A stretch of 64,000 bases of DNA from JANOYJ01 sp963792485 (GCA_963792485.1 CAWBWL010000003.1:1-64000); one strand, 5' to 3'. Shown: positions 1 to 9,252, counted from the stretch's first letter. Translations and numbers: made by a program. Notes: generated by a model from the sequence alone, not told the origin.

Positions 1-81
1 GCCCAGAAGAGGACTCGAACCTCCACGCCTTGCGGCACACGGACCTGAACCGTGCGCGTCTACCAATTCCGCCATCTGGGC
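1..81 (-). tRNA. tRNA-Leu (anticodon CAG), 3' end cut by the window edge
   Basis: Read on the minus strand the sequence folds as a class II tRNA. The 7-bp acceptor stem pairs GCCCAGA with TCTGGGC, a 5-bp anticodon stem CACGG/CCGTG encloses the loop TTCAGGT (anticodon CAG, reading CUG codons), a long variable arm TGCCGCAAGGCG follows, and the T-arm contains TTCGAGTC. The long variable arm together with CAG identifies leucine. The discriminator base and any CCA lie before position 1. Confidence 0.95.
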
Positions 82-116
82 AACGGGGGTTCCTCTAGAC
101 AGCCCGCCATGGACTG

Positions 117-755
117 TCAACTCGGGCAATGCGTCAGCCCTCCAAGCACTTCCTTGCTCGCCACCGTCGAATCCGCGTTCAGCTTGTAAATGACCGGAAC
201 GCCCGTCGCGAGCTCTTGTTTGACGATCTCTTCGCCCGTCAGCCCGTCCAGCGCCATGATGAGGGCGCGCAACGAATTGCCGTGGGCGGCGACAAGCACC
301 GTCTCGCCGCGCAGGACATGCGGCTGGATTTCGTGCAGATAATAGGGCCAGACGCGCGCTCCGGTGTCTTTCAGGCTCTCGCCGCCGGGCGGCGGCACAT
401 CATAGGAGCGGCGCCAGACATGCACCTGCTCCTCGCCCCATTTGGCGCGGGCGTCGTCCTTGTTGAGGCCGGACAGCTCGCCATAGTCGCGCTCGTTCAG
501 AGCCATGTTCTTGATGGTCATCAGCGATGATTGCCCGACGCCGTCGAGAATGTACTGGCAGGTGCGCTGGGCGCGGATCAGGACCGACGTGTAGGCAATG
601 TCGAATTTGAAGCCTTTGGCGGCAATCTTCGCACCCGCCGCCTTCGCCTCCTCATGGCCGAGCGGCGACAGGTCCGGATCGCGCCAGCCGGTGAAGAGGT
701 TTTTCAAATTCCATTCGCTCTGGCCGTGGCGGACAAGCACTAATGTTCCGGACAT
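117..755 (-). CDS. gpmA: 2,3-bisphosphoglycerate-dependent phosphoglycerate mutase
   Basis: Cytosolic glycolytic and gluconeogenic enzyme that interconverts 3- and 2-phosphoglycerate. The 212-residue protein opens with the histidine phosphatase signature LVLVRHGQSEWN, where His10 is the expected phospho-acceptor. NERDYGELSG in the middle and VAAHGNSLRAL near residue 157 supply the second catalytic histidine and phosphate-binding residues. Length fits the short rhizobial form of the family (about 206-212) rather than the 250-residue enterobacterial form. It lies 13 bp downstream of dapB on the same strand, an order common in Hyphomicrobiales, and is probably co-transcribed with it. The reading frame is clean. 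Confidence 0.96.
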   Translation of the reverse strand: MSGTLVLVRHGQSEWNLKNLFTGWRDPDLSPLGHEEAKAAGAKIAAKGFKFDIAYTSVLIRAQRTCQYILDGVGQSSLMTIKNMALNERDYGELSGLNKDDARAKWGEEQVHVWRRSYDVPPPGGESLKDTGARVWPYYLHEIQPHVLRGETVLVAAHGNSLRALIMALDGLTGEEIVKQELATGVPVIYKLNADSTVASKEVLGGLTHCPS

Positions 756-768
756 TTTGTTTTTCCTT

Positions 769-1584
769 CTAATCGTTCAAATCAAGCACATCGCGCATTG
801 TAAACAGACCAGGCTTTTTGCCCTGCGCCCACAGCGCTGCGGTCAGTGCGCCGCGGGCGAACATGTCGCGGTTTACGGCATGGTGGGTGAAAGTGATCTG
901 CTCATCCTCGCCCGCGAACATCACCGAATGATCGCCCGCCACCGAACCGCCGCGCAAGGTGGCAAACCCGATGGAGCCTTCCACACGCGCGCCGGTATGG
1001 CCATCGCGCACGCGCACCGAGTTGTCTTTCAGATCAACGCCGCGCCCATTGGCCGCAGCGCCTCCAAGCAAAAGCGCGGTGCCGGACGGCGCGTCGACCT
1101 TGTGCTTGTGGTGCATTTCCAGCACTTCGATATCAAAGTCCTTGGCGCTGAGCGCCCTGGCCGCCTTCTCGATCAGCACGGAGAGAATATTGACGCCGAG
1201 CGAATAATTGCCGGACTTCACAATGGTTGCGTGGCGCGCCGCGGCGGAGATTTTGGCGTCGTCCTCCGCGCTCAATCCGGTTGTGCCGATCACATGCACA
1301 ATGCGCGCCTGCGCGGCAAAACCGGCGAATTCGACGGTGGCCGCGGGAATGGTGAAATCCAATACGCCATCGGCATGGGCAAAGGCGCGCAGCGGATCAT
1401 CCGTGATGGGAACGCCAAGCTTCCCGGCCCCTGCGAGTTCCCCGGCATCCATGCCGAGCTGCGGCGCGCCCGTGCGCTCAATGGCGGCGTGGAGAACCAC
1501 GGCGCCTTCATGCGCAATCGCGCGGATCAGCGCCTGTCCCATCCGTCCGGCCGCGCCGGTGACAACCAGTTTCATCGCGCTCAT
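769..1584 (-). CDS. dapB: 4-hydroxy-tetrahydrodipicolinate reductase
   Basis: Catalyses the NAD(P)H-dependent reduction step of the diaminopimelate and lysine pathway in the cytosol. The 271-residue protein has the Rossmann motif VTGAAGRMGQAL at residues 8-19, the VIGTTG segment, the signature EMHHKHKVDAPSGTAL with the catalytic His and Lys, and the C-terminal FARGALTAALW. Length is typical. The ATG overlaps the glk stop codon as ATGA, which suggests translational coupling. An internal ATG at codon 4 (MKLVVTG) is the start used by some relatives and cannot be excluded. Confidence 0.96.
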   Translation of the reverse strand: MSAMKLVVTGAAGRMGQALIRAIAHEGAVVLHAAIERTGAPQLGMDAGELAGAGKLGVPITDDPLRAFAHADGVLDFTIPAATVEFAGFAAQARIVHVIGTTGLSAEDDAKISAAARHATIVKSGNYSLGVNILSVLIEKAARALSAKDFDIEVLEMHHKHKVDAPSGTALLLGGAAANGRGVDLKDNSVRVRDGHTGARVEGSIGFATLRGGSVAGDHSVMFAGEDEQITFTHHAVNRDMFARGALTAALWAQGKKPGLFTMRDVLDLND

Positions 1585-2597
1585 TTGGTCCAGTGCCGTC
1601 CGTTCATATTGACCCCGAATCCGCCGGGATTGCGGGCAAACGCCGCAAGCCCCATCACCGCCGCCAGCGGCGGGGTCATGACGAACACCGGCATTTTCGA
1701 CATGATTTCCGTGTGCGGCGCCTTGTCGTTGAAGGCGGCGCGGAATTCGCCCTGTTTGAGGATTGGCAGGATTTTCTGGGCAATGCCGCCGGACAGATAC
1801 ACGCCGCCCTTGGCCATGAAAACCAGCGCCAGATCACCGGCGACGCGTCCCAGATAGGTGGCAAACAGGCTGAGCGTTTCCCTTGCCACCGGATCATGCC
1901 CGGCCGCCGCCGTCACTTCGCTTGGCTGGCCATAGACCGGATCGATTTTGTCGGCCTTGCAGATGGCGCGGTAGAGATTGACCATGCCGCGCCCGCACAG
2001 GATCTGCTCGGCGGAAATGCGCCCTTCAATCGGCTCCAGATGCGGGAAGATTTGCGCGTCGCGCGGCGTGCGCGGCCCGACATCCGTATGCCCGCCTTCG
2101 CCCGGCACAGGCTGCCAGATGCCCCGCGCATTGATGAGGCCGGCAACGCCAAGCCCCGTGCCCGGACCCAGCACCACGCGGCCTGCCACAGGTTCGACTT
2201 CACCGCCGCCAATCTGCTCCAGATGCTCAGGCCCGAGCGCCACAACGGCAAGCGCCTGCGCCTCGAAATCATTGAGAATGATCACCTCTTCAAAGCCAAG
2301 GCTTGCCATCATCACCTTCGGGCGCACCACCCAGGGACAATTGGTCAGCTCGATCTCGTCGCTCTCAATCGGCCCAGCCAATGCGAGCACGGTTGATTTC
2401 GGCTTGACCGGGCAGGCAGGCAGAATGACATCGCGCAGCGCGTCATCAATATTGGCAAAGTCAGCGGTCTTGACGCTGGGAAAGGAAATCAGCTCGGCGT
2501 TTTTGCCGGTGATCAGCGCAAAACGGCCATTGGTCCCGCCAATGTCGCCGACAAGGCAGGGGTAGACCATCTTGTCCAAGCTTTCCGCCCCGCTCAT
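1581..2597 (-). CDS. glk: Glucokinase (ROK-unrelated Glk family)
   Basis: Phosphorylates glucose to glucose-6-phosphate with ATP. The 338-residue protein carries the ATP phosphate-binding motif GDIGGTNGRFAL near residue 18, the hexose-binding NDFEAQALA, the motif GPGTGLGVAGL, and PGEGGHTDVGP, all in the order expected for bacterial Glk. The second possible start (MVYPCLVGD, codon 10) would give the usual N-terminus of rhizobial Glk; no strong ribosome-binding site separates the two. It overlaps dapB by 4 bp, so glk-dapB-gpmA probably form one transcript. Confidence 0.95.
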   Translation of the reverse strand: MSGAESLDKMVYPCLVGDIGGTNGRFALITGKNAELISFPSVKTADFANIDDALRDVILPACPVKPKSTVLALAGPIESDEIELTNCPWVVRPKVMMASLGFEEVIILNDFEAQALAVVALGPEHLEQIGGGEVEPVAGRVVLGPGTGLGVAGLINARGIWQPVPGEGGHTDVGPRTPRDAQIFPHLEPIEGRISAEQILCGRGMVNLYRAICKADKIDPVYGQPSEVTAAAGHDPVARETLSLFATYLGRVAGDLALVFMAKGGVYLSGGIAQKILPILKQGEFRAAFNDKAPHTEIMSKMPVFVMTPPLAAVMGLAAFARNPGGFGVNMNGRHWTK

Positions 2598-2668
2598 CGG
2601 CTCGCCGTCCTCCCGCCACGCTCATCTCAAATCGATTGAACGGCTATAGCGGCGGGCAGGAGATGAGT

Positions 2669-3553
2669 CTAGTTTTGCGCAGCGGCGGGCGAGTCCAGCA
2701 CCTGCGCGCAGGCGGGTGGCAAGTCAGCGAGGCGCATGGGCGGCTTCGGCTTCACCGGCTTCTTGGGCTTGGGGGCGGGTTTCCAGGGCTCATCTGTGAA
2801 CCACCAGGCAAGCGAATCATCGCAGCCTTCACCAGCGGCGACTTTCTCCTGCCCCTTGCAGCCGGGCGAGCCGGACTGGCATTTGATACGCAGATGGAAA
2901 TGATAGTGGTGACCCCAATAGGGGCGGACCTTTGAAAGCCAGGCCCGGTCGCCTTTGACTGTGTCGCAGAGCTTCTTCTTGATGCCCGGATGGACGAGAA
3001 TGCGCTCAACCTGCGGATAGGATGCGGCAGTCTGAAGAATGCCAGCATGCGCAGGCGTCCAGATGTTCGGGTCGACATAAAGCCCATTGCCCTTCAGCAT
3101 GGAGGTCGCGCTCGTGTCCTCGCGCTCCTGCCGCGACCAGCGGCGGTTCGGCATGGGGGTCATCCAGATATCTGCATCGAGCCCGATCTGGTGGGAGGCA
3201 TGGCCGGTCAGCATAGGTCCGCCGCGCGGCTGCGAGATATCACCGACCATCAGGCCGGGCCATCCGACCTTGGTGCCGTCTTTGGACAGCCGCTCGAGCA
3301 AGGCGATCAGGTTCGGATGACCCCAATTGCGATTGCGCGACAGGCGCATGACTTGCCAGTTCGGCCCGTCCACGGGGATGGCAACACCGCCGGACAAGCA
3401 ACCCTTTGAATAAAAGCCGATTGATTGCGGCTCGGTCTGCGAAGGCAATTGCTGCGCGCCGAACAGTTCCTTGGCTGGCGGTTCGGCAAGCGCCGGGCTT
3501 GCGGTGAATGCCGCCACAACCAGAACAGAACTCAGAAACTTGCGCATTTTCAT
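2669..3553 (-). CDS. mepA: Penicillin-insensitive murein endopeptidase
   Basis: Periplasmic LAS-family zinc metallopeptidase that cuts the D-Ala-meso-DAP cross-link of peptidoglycan. A signal peptide is clear: MKMRKFLSS, a hydrophobic core, then ALA-EPPAKE around residue 23. Zinc and catalytic motifs are present: GHASHQIGLDADIWM in the middle and the late HYHFHLRI. A proline and lysine-rich tail (KPAPKPKKPVKPKPP) precedes the C-terminus. The 294-residue length is normal. It is separated from glk by 71 bp and is probably its own unit. A start at codon 3 is equally possible. Confidence 0.94.
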   Translation of the reverse strand: MKMRKFLSSVLVVAAFTASPALAEPPAKELFGAQQLPSQTEPQSIGFYSKGCLSGGVAIPVDGPNWQVMRLSRNRNWGHPNLIALLERLSKDGTKVGWPGLMVGDISQPRGGPMLTGHASHQIGLDADIWMTPMPNRRWSRQEREDTSATSMLKGNGLYVDPNIWTPAHAGILQTAASYPQVERILVHPGIKKKLCDTVKGDRAWLSKVRPYWGHHYHFHLRIKCQSGSPGCKGQEKVAAGEGCDDSLAWWFTDEPWKPAPKPKKPVKPKPPMRLADLPPACAQVLDSPAAAQN

Positions 3554-3625
3554 CCGTGCCTCCGGCCCGATCTCTTGATTTACCCTGAAGATAATAGGGT
3601 TAACGAAGTCTGAACAAAAGAGCGT

Positions 3626-4501
3626 TCATCCGCGACAGTTCTGATTTTGCCACATGGCATTGAGCGCGGTGCGATAGTCGGGAAACTGGAAAGCATAGCC
3701 CATGTCGCGGATTTTCCGGTTGGAGACGCGCTTGACCTCGCCATAGAACGACCGGCCCATGGGCGAAAGATTTGCCTCTTCAAAGGCGATTTCCGGCGGG
3801 GGCTCCACGCCCATCAGCTTGGCTGCATAGGTGACGACATCCTGCGGCGGCGCGGGCTCGTCATCCGTGACGTTGAACAGTCCAGCGGCGCGCTTTTCCG
3901 CCAAGAAACAGGGCGGATCCGGCAATGTCGGCGACGTGGATGCGGTTGAAATACTGGCCCGGCTTGATGATGCGCTTGGCAGAGCCGTCGGCCAGATTGA
4001 CAAAAGTGTTGCGGCCCGGACCGTAAATGCCGGAGAGGCGCAGTATGGCGAGCGGCAGATTGCGGCTTGCCGCAAAGGCCTGCCACGCGGCCTCGGCTTT
4101 CACGCGCTCGACCGAGCGCTGCGAGACGGGTTTGCACGGCGTGTCCTCGTCAACCCAAGCGCCGTCATGATCGCCATAGACGCCGACGGTTGAGAGATAG
4201 CCGATCCATTCAAGTCCCGGCATGCCTGACTTCAGCGTCCCGCCAAGCGCGTTCAAGACCGGATCACCCCGTTCATCCGGGCCTGCGCAAACGATGATAT
4301 GCGTGGCGTCAGCGAGCCGATGGGAAAGCGAGGATGTCCTGCGGCTCACCGTTAAACACGAGTGTGTCCAAACCCATTGCGGCCAGCCGGGCGGCTTTGT
4401 CCGCCGAACGCGTGGTTCCGCTGACTTCAAAACCGCGAGATTTGGCAAGGCGCGCAATGTGCTGTCCGGAAAAGCCAAGGCCAAAGATGAAAAGGTCTCA
4501 A
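3626..4501 (-). CDS. SDR-family NAD(P)-dependent epimerase, three frame breaks
   Basis: Short-chain dehydrogenase/epimerase of the YeeZ type. Three reading-frame segments join into one protein: FIFGLGFSGQHIARLAKSRG (dinucleotide-binding N-terminus), then THIIVCAGPDERGDP through the YLSTVGVYGDHDGAWVDE active-site region and LRLSGIYGPGRN, then AAGLFNVTDDEP to the C-terminus. The breaks lie near 4493, 4335 and 3905, and each is cured by dropping one T from a T run. The likely start is TTG at 4501, overlapping the queG stop as TTGA. After correction the protein is about 291 residues. Substrate is unknown; neighbours suggest no pathway. I read the breaks as sequence errors, but decay is possible. 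Confidence 0.75.
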
Positions 4502-5651
4502 GTCAGGCTTCCTTCTGATCTCAGCCATTCTTCCTTTACGCTCAAATCCGTTTCGCAGGCAGCCGGCAAGACGCGCAGTCACAAACTGCTTTTTGGATGC
4601 AAGGTGCTTATAAGCCCATATTGCGGCGCCGCGTACGAGCGGATTTGGGTCCGACAAGTGCGGCGCGACCAAGGGCTCAAGATTTTTCTCGCCGCTGTTC
4701 CCCGCTGCAATCAAGACGTTGCGGATGAACCGGTCGCGGCCAATCCGCTTGACCGCCGAGCCCGAGAAAAACGCGCGGAACTCCGGCTCGGTCAATGACA
4801 GGAATTGCGCGAGCGGGGGCGATCTCAAATCCGCGCGCGCCTGCAGCTTCGTCTCGCGCGCGCCCTGTGCAAACTTGTTCCAGGGGCAGACAGAAAGGCA
4901 GTCATCACAGCCGTAGATCCGGTTGCCTATTGCCGCGCGAAACTCGTGCGGGATCGGGCCTTCATGTTCAATGGTGAGGTAGGAAATGCAGCGCCGCGCA
5001 TCCAACTGATAAGGCGCCGGGAAGCGCGTTGGTGGGGCAGATGTCGAGGCAGGCGCGGCAGGAGCCGCAGGCATCTGTTTCGGGCAGGTTTGGGGCAATT
5101 TCAGCAGCTGAAAATATGCTGCCCAGAAACAGCCATGACCCTAATCTCCCGGCTGACGAGATTGGTGTGTTTGCCCTGCCAGCCAAGACCAGCCGCCTGC
5201 AGCCAGCGGCTTTTCCATGACGGGCGCGGTGTCGACAAACACTTTCACTTCGGCCTTGGTCAGCTTCTTCAGGCGGCCCGCAATTGTTTTCAGCCGGCCC
5301 TTGATCAGCTGGTGATAGTCCTTGTTCTGCGCATAGACCGAGATCGTCGCGCTTTCCCGCCTTTCGAGATTTTCAAGCGGGTTATGTGCCGGCCCGTAGT
5401 TGAGGCCGAACATGACGACGCTTTTGACGTCGCGGCCAAAGCGTGCGCGGGTCGGACCTGCGATCAAGCTCCTGACGCATCCAGTCCATGCCGCCATGGC
5501 GGCCAAGCGCCACGAATTCACGCAGCCGCCGGCCAGCATCTGTGATAGAGCCGGGCGCGGCAATGCCGAAGCAGTCAAAACCGTGTTCTGCCGCTTCCGA
5601 TTTCAGAAATTCAACCGGATCGCGCCGGGGCTTAGAAATCGAGGTCTGCAT
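4498..5651 (-). CDS. queG: Epoxyqueuosine reductase, five frame breaks
   Basis: Last step of queuosine synthesis in tRNA: reduces epoxyqueuosine using cobalamin and two [4Fe-4S] clusters. Segments in different frames line up with the family: CFGIAAPG and GGMDWM near the start, VVMFGLNYGPAHNPLEN, WQGKHTNLVSREI, then the ferredoxin cluster motifs CGSCRACLDICPTNALP and YGCDDCLSVCPWNKFA, and a HEAT-like tail (NPLVRGAAIWAYKHL). Breaks near 5430, 5195, 5137, 5012 and 4563 each vanish when one base is removed. The corrected length is about 380 residues, normal for QueG. The ATG overlaps the end of the upstream gene by 20 bp. Confidence 0.82.
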
Positions 5652-6324
5652 AATGCGAGACCGGATTGAGCCCGCGCACACGGTCTGAAAGGAGCGGGCG
5701 GAAGGAGGGCCGCGATTTCATCCGCACATACCAGTCGCGCGCGGCGGGCGCGTCTTTCCAGTCAATCTCGCCGAGATAATCGAGAATGGAAATGGAAGCC
5801 GCAGCGGTCAGGTCCGCATAGGACAGGCGCGTTCCGGCCAGCCAATTGCGGGTGCCGGACAGCCAGTTCAGATATTTCATGTGCTGTTTGATATTGCCGC
5901 GCGCGGCGCGCAGCGCGGCCGAATCCGGCGCGCCGCCGCCTTCTTCCACTGTCATTTGCAGCTTGAACACACGTTCGCGCACGAAATGCCGGGTCACTTC
6001 GCTCTCGAGTTTGGTCAGGAACCAGTCGCAGAGACGGCGGATTTCGGCGCGCTCAAACGGGTCTTCGGCAAACAGCCTTTTATCGCGTTTGAGAACGCCG
6101 CGCGTCTCGTCCAGATATTCGGCAATGACCATGCCGCCCGGCACAACCCGGTTATGCTCGGCCAGCAGGACCGGCACTGTGCCTGCCGGGTTGAGCGCCA
6201 GAAATTCGCGGCGTCTGGCCCATGGCCGTTCTTCGATCAATGTCATCTCGACCTCATACTCGGCCAATGCCAGCCTGACGAAGCGGGAGGGGGTGGACAT
6301 GATGTTGTGAAAGAGCGTGAGCAT
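5632..6324 (-). CDS. GST-fold protein, probable FzlA (FtsZ-associated)
   Basis: The 230-residue protein has an N-terminal thioredoxin-like GST domain (MLTLFHN, FLALNPAGTVPVLL, the cis-Pro region) and an all-helical C-terminal domain. Alphaproteobacterial FzlA is a GST relative that binds FtsZ filaments and is needed for division; its length and a functionally important acidic C-terminal tail (here HYADLDF) fit, as does the uppP/queG neighbourhood. This is recognition from memory, not an alignment. A generic glutathione S-transferase remains possible. The ATG at 6324 is preferred over an upstream in-frame TTG because homologues begin MLTLFH. Confidence 0.72.
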   Translation of the reverse strand: MLTLFHNIMSTPSRFVRLALAEYEVEMTLIEERPWARRREFLALNPAGTVPVLLAEHNRVVPGGMVIAEYLDETRGVLKRDKRLFAEDPFERAEIRRLCDWFLTKLESEVTRHFVRERVFKLQMTVEEGGGAPDSAALRAARGNIKQHMKYLNWLSGTRNWLAGTRLSYADLTAAASISILDYLGEIDWKDAPAARDWYVRMKSRPSFRPLLSDRVRGLNPVSHYADLDF

Positions 6325-6462
6325 CAGTTCGGTGCGCAAGTGCCTTGGAATTTGGGCAATCCGATGGATTCCCCCTCAAACATGAATCAGCTATAGGCAC
6401 ATCCGTCCCGGGTGACAAGCAATGGCTGGCAGCCTTGCGGGCTTGGGCGCGGAGGGATGTGG

Positions 6463-7248
6463 ATGGATTTTGTCACGGGCGTTGAGGCGCTCTTCCTGGG
6501 CCTTCTGGAAGGGCTGACCGAGTTCATTCCGGTCTCCTCCACCGGGCATATTCTTCTGGCGGGCCATTTTCTTGGCTTTGAGTCGAAGGGCAAGGTGTTC
6601 GAAATCGTGATCCAGCTTGGGGCGATTTTGGCGATTCTCTCCGTCTATTTCGCCAAGCTCTGGGCGATGCTGACTGACTTGCCAAAAGACCGCGCGACAC
6701 AGCGATTCGTGGGGGGCATATTGCTGGCCTTTCTGCCAGCCGCTTTTCTCGGCGTGCTCGGACACCGGATTATCAAGACCATATTTTTTGAATCGCCGCA
6801 GTTGATCTGCATTGCGCTGATTATCGGCGGCTTCATTCTCTTGTTTGTGGATCGCATGGCGCTGAAGCCGCGCTACACGAATATGGGCGTGTTTCCGCTG
6901 TCCATGTGCCTGAAAATCGGCCTGTTCCAGTGCCTTGCGCTCATACCCGGCACGTCGCGTTCCGGGGCCACGATCGTCGGCGCCATGCTGATGGGAGCCG
7001 ACAAGCGCTCGGCGGCGGAGTTCTCGTTCTTTCTGGCCATGCCCACCATGGCGGGCGCGTTCGCCTATGATGTCTACAAGAACCGCGATATTCTGAACGC
7101 CGATGATTTCGGCCTCATCGCCATCGGCTTCGTGGCGGCGTTCATCGCCGGGTTTCTGGTCGTGCGCTATGTGCTCGACTACATTTCCAAGCACGGCTTC
7201 TCGCTCTTTGCCTATTGGCGGATATTGGTCGGAGCGGTCTGGGACTGA
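6463..7248 (+). CDS. uppP: Undecaprenyl-diphosphate phosphatase
   Basis: Integral inner-membrane enzyme that recycles the C55 lipid carrier for peptidoglycan and polysaccharide synthesis; also called BacA. Signature motifs are present: GLLEGLTEFIPVSSTGH near the N-terminus (catalytic Glu and Ser), and the second motif IPGTSRSGATIVGAML. About eight hydrophobic segments follow one another. I start at 6463 because GGAGGG at 6451-6456 sits 6 bp upstream; an ATG at 6457 abuts that site and is unlikely. The resulting 261 residues match the family. Divergent from the FzlA-like gene and convergent with the next gene. Confidence 0.96.
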   Translation: MDFVTGVEALFLGLLEGLTEFIPVSSTGHILLAGHFLGFESKGKVFEIVIQLGAILAILSVYFAKLWAMLTDLPKDRATQRFVGGILLAFLPAAFLGVLGHRIIKTIFFESPQLICIALIIGGFILLFVDRMALKPRYTNMGVFPLSMCLKIGLFQCLALIPGTSRSGATIVGAMLMGADKRSAAEFSFFLAMPTMAGAFAYDVYKNRDILNADDFGLIAIGFVAAFIAGFLVVRYVLDYISKHGFSLFAYWRILVGAVWD

Positions 7249-7267
7249 TCGCGCTCGGCATCGGCTA

Positions 7268-8266
7268 TTAACGCAGCAGGAATCCGCCGCGCAGCGGATC
7301 GTCCGCTTCGACGGTGAAAATCGCCTTGCTTGAGTAATAGGCGCGGCCCGACACGCGCACTGTCACGGCATCGTGTGAACCGGCCTTGGTCACGCTCTGG
7401 ATTGAGCCGGTGAATTCAGATCCGGTGATGCTGCCGAATGTGCGGGTCTCTCCAATGCCAGCCAACCCCCTCGCATGCATCGCCGCCATGCGCGCTGTGA
7501 CGCCTGAGCCGGTTGGCGAGCGGTCGATCTGGCTGTCGGCGAAGACGCACACATTGACGCTGGGCGCAGCCTTGCCATCGCCGCCATCGGTGATGATCGT
7601 GCCGTAAAGGAATGCGAGATCAGCCGCATCAGGGTGCGCAAGAGCAATGGATTTTGCCGACTGGGTCAGTTGATCGGCCGCTCTGCGCAATTGCTCCGGG
7701 GAGGAATCTCGCAGGTTCAGACCCAATTGAGCGGCGTCCACCAGACAGTAGAATGCCCCGCCATAAGCGATGTCGAAGGTGACTGGGCCATAATCGCCAA
7801 GGTCGAGTACGGCGTCTTGCGCAAACAGGAATGCCGGAACGCTCTCGAACGAGACCGCGCCAGCCTTCCCGCCTGCCACCTCGACATCGGCGCGAACCAT
7901 GCCGCAGGGACATTCAATGTTGACCCGCGTCACCGGCTCCTTCGCCGGGACCAGACCCTTGTCGATGGCATAGCGCCCAAGCGCGATGATGGCGTGGCCG
8001 CACATGGTGGAATAGCCTTCATTGTGCATGAAGAGCACGGCAAGGTCCGCGCCCGGCAAGATCCGGCTCGACCAGAAGCGCGCCATACATGTCAAAATGC
8101 CCGCGTGGCTCGAACATCAGGATTTTGCGCAAGTGGTCGAGATGGTCGCGGACGTAAGCGCGTTTTTCGAGGATGGTGCCTTTCGGCGATTTCAGGGTAG
8201 CCGGATGTCGATGATCCGCAGCGGCTCGCCGCCGGTGTGCATGTCGGTGACGGTGAGGTTTTCCAT
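7268..8266 (-). CDS. Trans-3-hydroxy-L-proline dehydratase (proline racemase superfamily), three frame breaks
   Basis: The protein belongs to the proline racemase fold. The first catalytic cysteine is present (GYSTMCGHAIIALG), but the second site reads DRSPTGSGVTARM, where racemases and 4-hydroxyproline epimerases have DRSPCGTG. A Cys-to-Thr change at this position is the established hallmark of trans-3-hydroxy-L-proline dehydratases, so I prefer that call. The N-terminus MENLTVTDMHTGGEPLRIID and GYPEI are in one frame set, EKRAYVRDHLDHLRK in another, and GADLAVLFMHNEG onward in a third. Breaks lie near 8213, 8200 and 8060, each a single extra base. The gene starts 5 bp after dut. Confidence 0.82.
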
Positions 8267-8271
8267 GGTCT

Positions 8272-8721
8272 TCACGTCGTGCCCGTTGAGCCGAACCCAC
8301 GCGATCCGCGCTCCGTCGTGCCGGTTTCGGTTACCGCCTCAATTTGAACGCGAGTCACCTGCGCGATGACCAGCTGCGCAATGCGCATGCCGCGCGTAAC
8401 GATGAAGTCCTCGCTGCCGAGATTGGCGAGGATGACCTTCACCTCGCCGCGATAATCTGAATCAATTGTGCCGGGGGCATTGAGGCATGTGATGCCGTGT
8501 TTCAGGGCAAGACCGGAGCGCGGGCGGACCTGGCCTTCAAATCCGGCGGGTATTTCGAGGATCAAGCCGGTCGGAACCGCCTCGCGCGCGCCCGGCGCAA
8601 GTGTGACATCCTGCGCCACCGCGGCGCGCAAATCCATGCCGGCAGCGCCCGCAGTTTCGTAAGCCGGGAGCGCAAGGTCTTGGCCATGCGCGAGCTGTTT
8701 GATCTTCAGGACAGGTTTCAT
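8272..8721 (-). CDS. dut: dUTP diphosphatase
   Basis: Hydrolyses dUTP to dUMP and pyrophosphate, supplying dTMP synthesis and keeping uracil out of DNA. All five trimeric dUTPase motifs can be seen in 149 residues: AGMDLRAA (I), RSGLALKHG (II), NAPGTIDSDYRGEVKV (III, with the catalytic Asp), GMRIAQLVI (IV) and RGSRGFGSTG (V, phosphate-binding loop). Frame is intact. It may share a transcript with the dehydratase 5 bp downstream, and is divergent from arfB. Confidence 0.96.
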   Translation of the reverse strand: MKPVLKIKQLAHGQDLALPAYETAGAAGMDLRAAVAQDVTLAPGAREAVPTGLILEIPAGFEGQVRPRSGLALKHGITCLNAPGTIDSDYRGEVKVILANLGSEDFIVTRGMRIAQLVIAQVTRVQIEAVTETGTTERGSRGFGSTGTT

Positions 8722-8813
8722 GCGGCCGGTTTAGGCAAGCGGCAGGGGCGTTGCAAGCGGGCGGGCTTTCATTTGGCGGATGGCTCATTATTGTGCGCAT
8801 CAAGGAATCGGCC

Positions 8814-9252
8814 ATGCCTGACGACATCATCTTCAACGCCCGCGGCATTCTTGTCACCAATGACATGGTGGGGGAGAAGTTTGTCCGCGCGCAGGGGCCG
8901 GGCGGGCAGAATGTCAACAAGGTGGCGACGGCGGTCGAGCTGAGGCTGGATACCGTTCCTTTGAATTTGGGCGAGCCAATGCAAATCCGGCTCATTCAGC
9001 TTGCCGGCCAGCGCGCCACCAAGGACGGGCGTGATCGTCATCTTTGCCGACCGCTTCCGCACGCAGGAGCGCAATCGCCAGGACGCGCGCGAGCGCCTCG
9101 CCGCGCTGCTTGAGAAGGCCACCACGCCGCCGCCGCCGCCGCGCCGCAAGACCAAACCGAGCAAGGGCGCGGTTGAAAGGCGGCTGTCGCAAAAGAGCGG
9201 TCGCAGCACCGTGAAAAAGAATCGCGGCCGGGTCGGCGGCGGGGAAGACTGA
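8814..9252 (+). CDS. arfB: Alternative ribosome-rescue factor ArfB (peptidyl-tRNA hydrolase), one frame break
   Basis: Releases stalled ribosomes by hydrolysing peptidyl-tRNA. The GGQ motif of class I release factors is in VRAQGPGGQNVNKVATAVELR, and the basic C-terminal tail that enters the mRNA channel is clear (RRKTKPSKGAVERRLSQK, VKKNRGR). The first frame runs to about 9027 (ATKDG), then the second continues VIVIFADRFRTQERN. The break sits in GACGGGCGTG, where GGG should be GG. Corrected length is about 145 residues, normal. The start ATG at 8814 gives MPDDIIFN. The stop TGA overlaps the alkB ATG by one base. Confidence 0.87.

Noticed and set aside
598..1857. Long plus-strand open frame (419 codons) opposite dapB and glk
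   Set aside because: It is a shadow of minus-strand genes with strong family matches. The translated residues show no domain, and high GC makes long antisense frames common.
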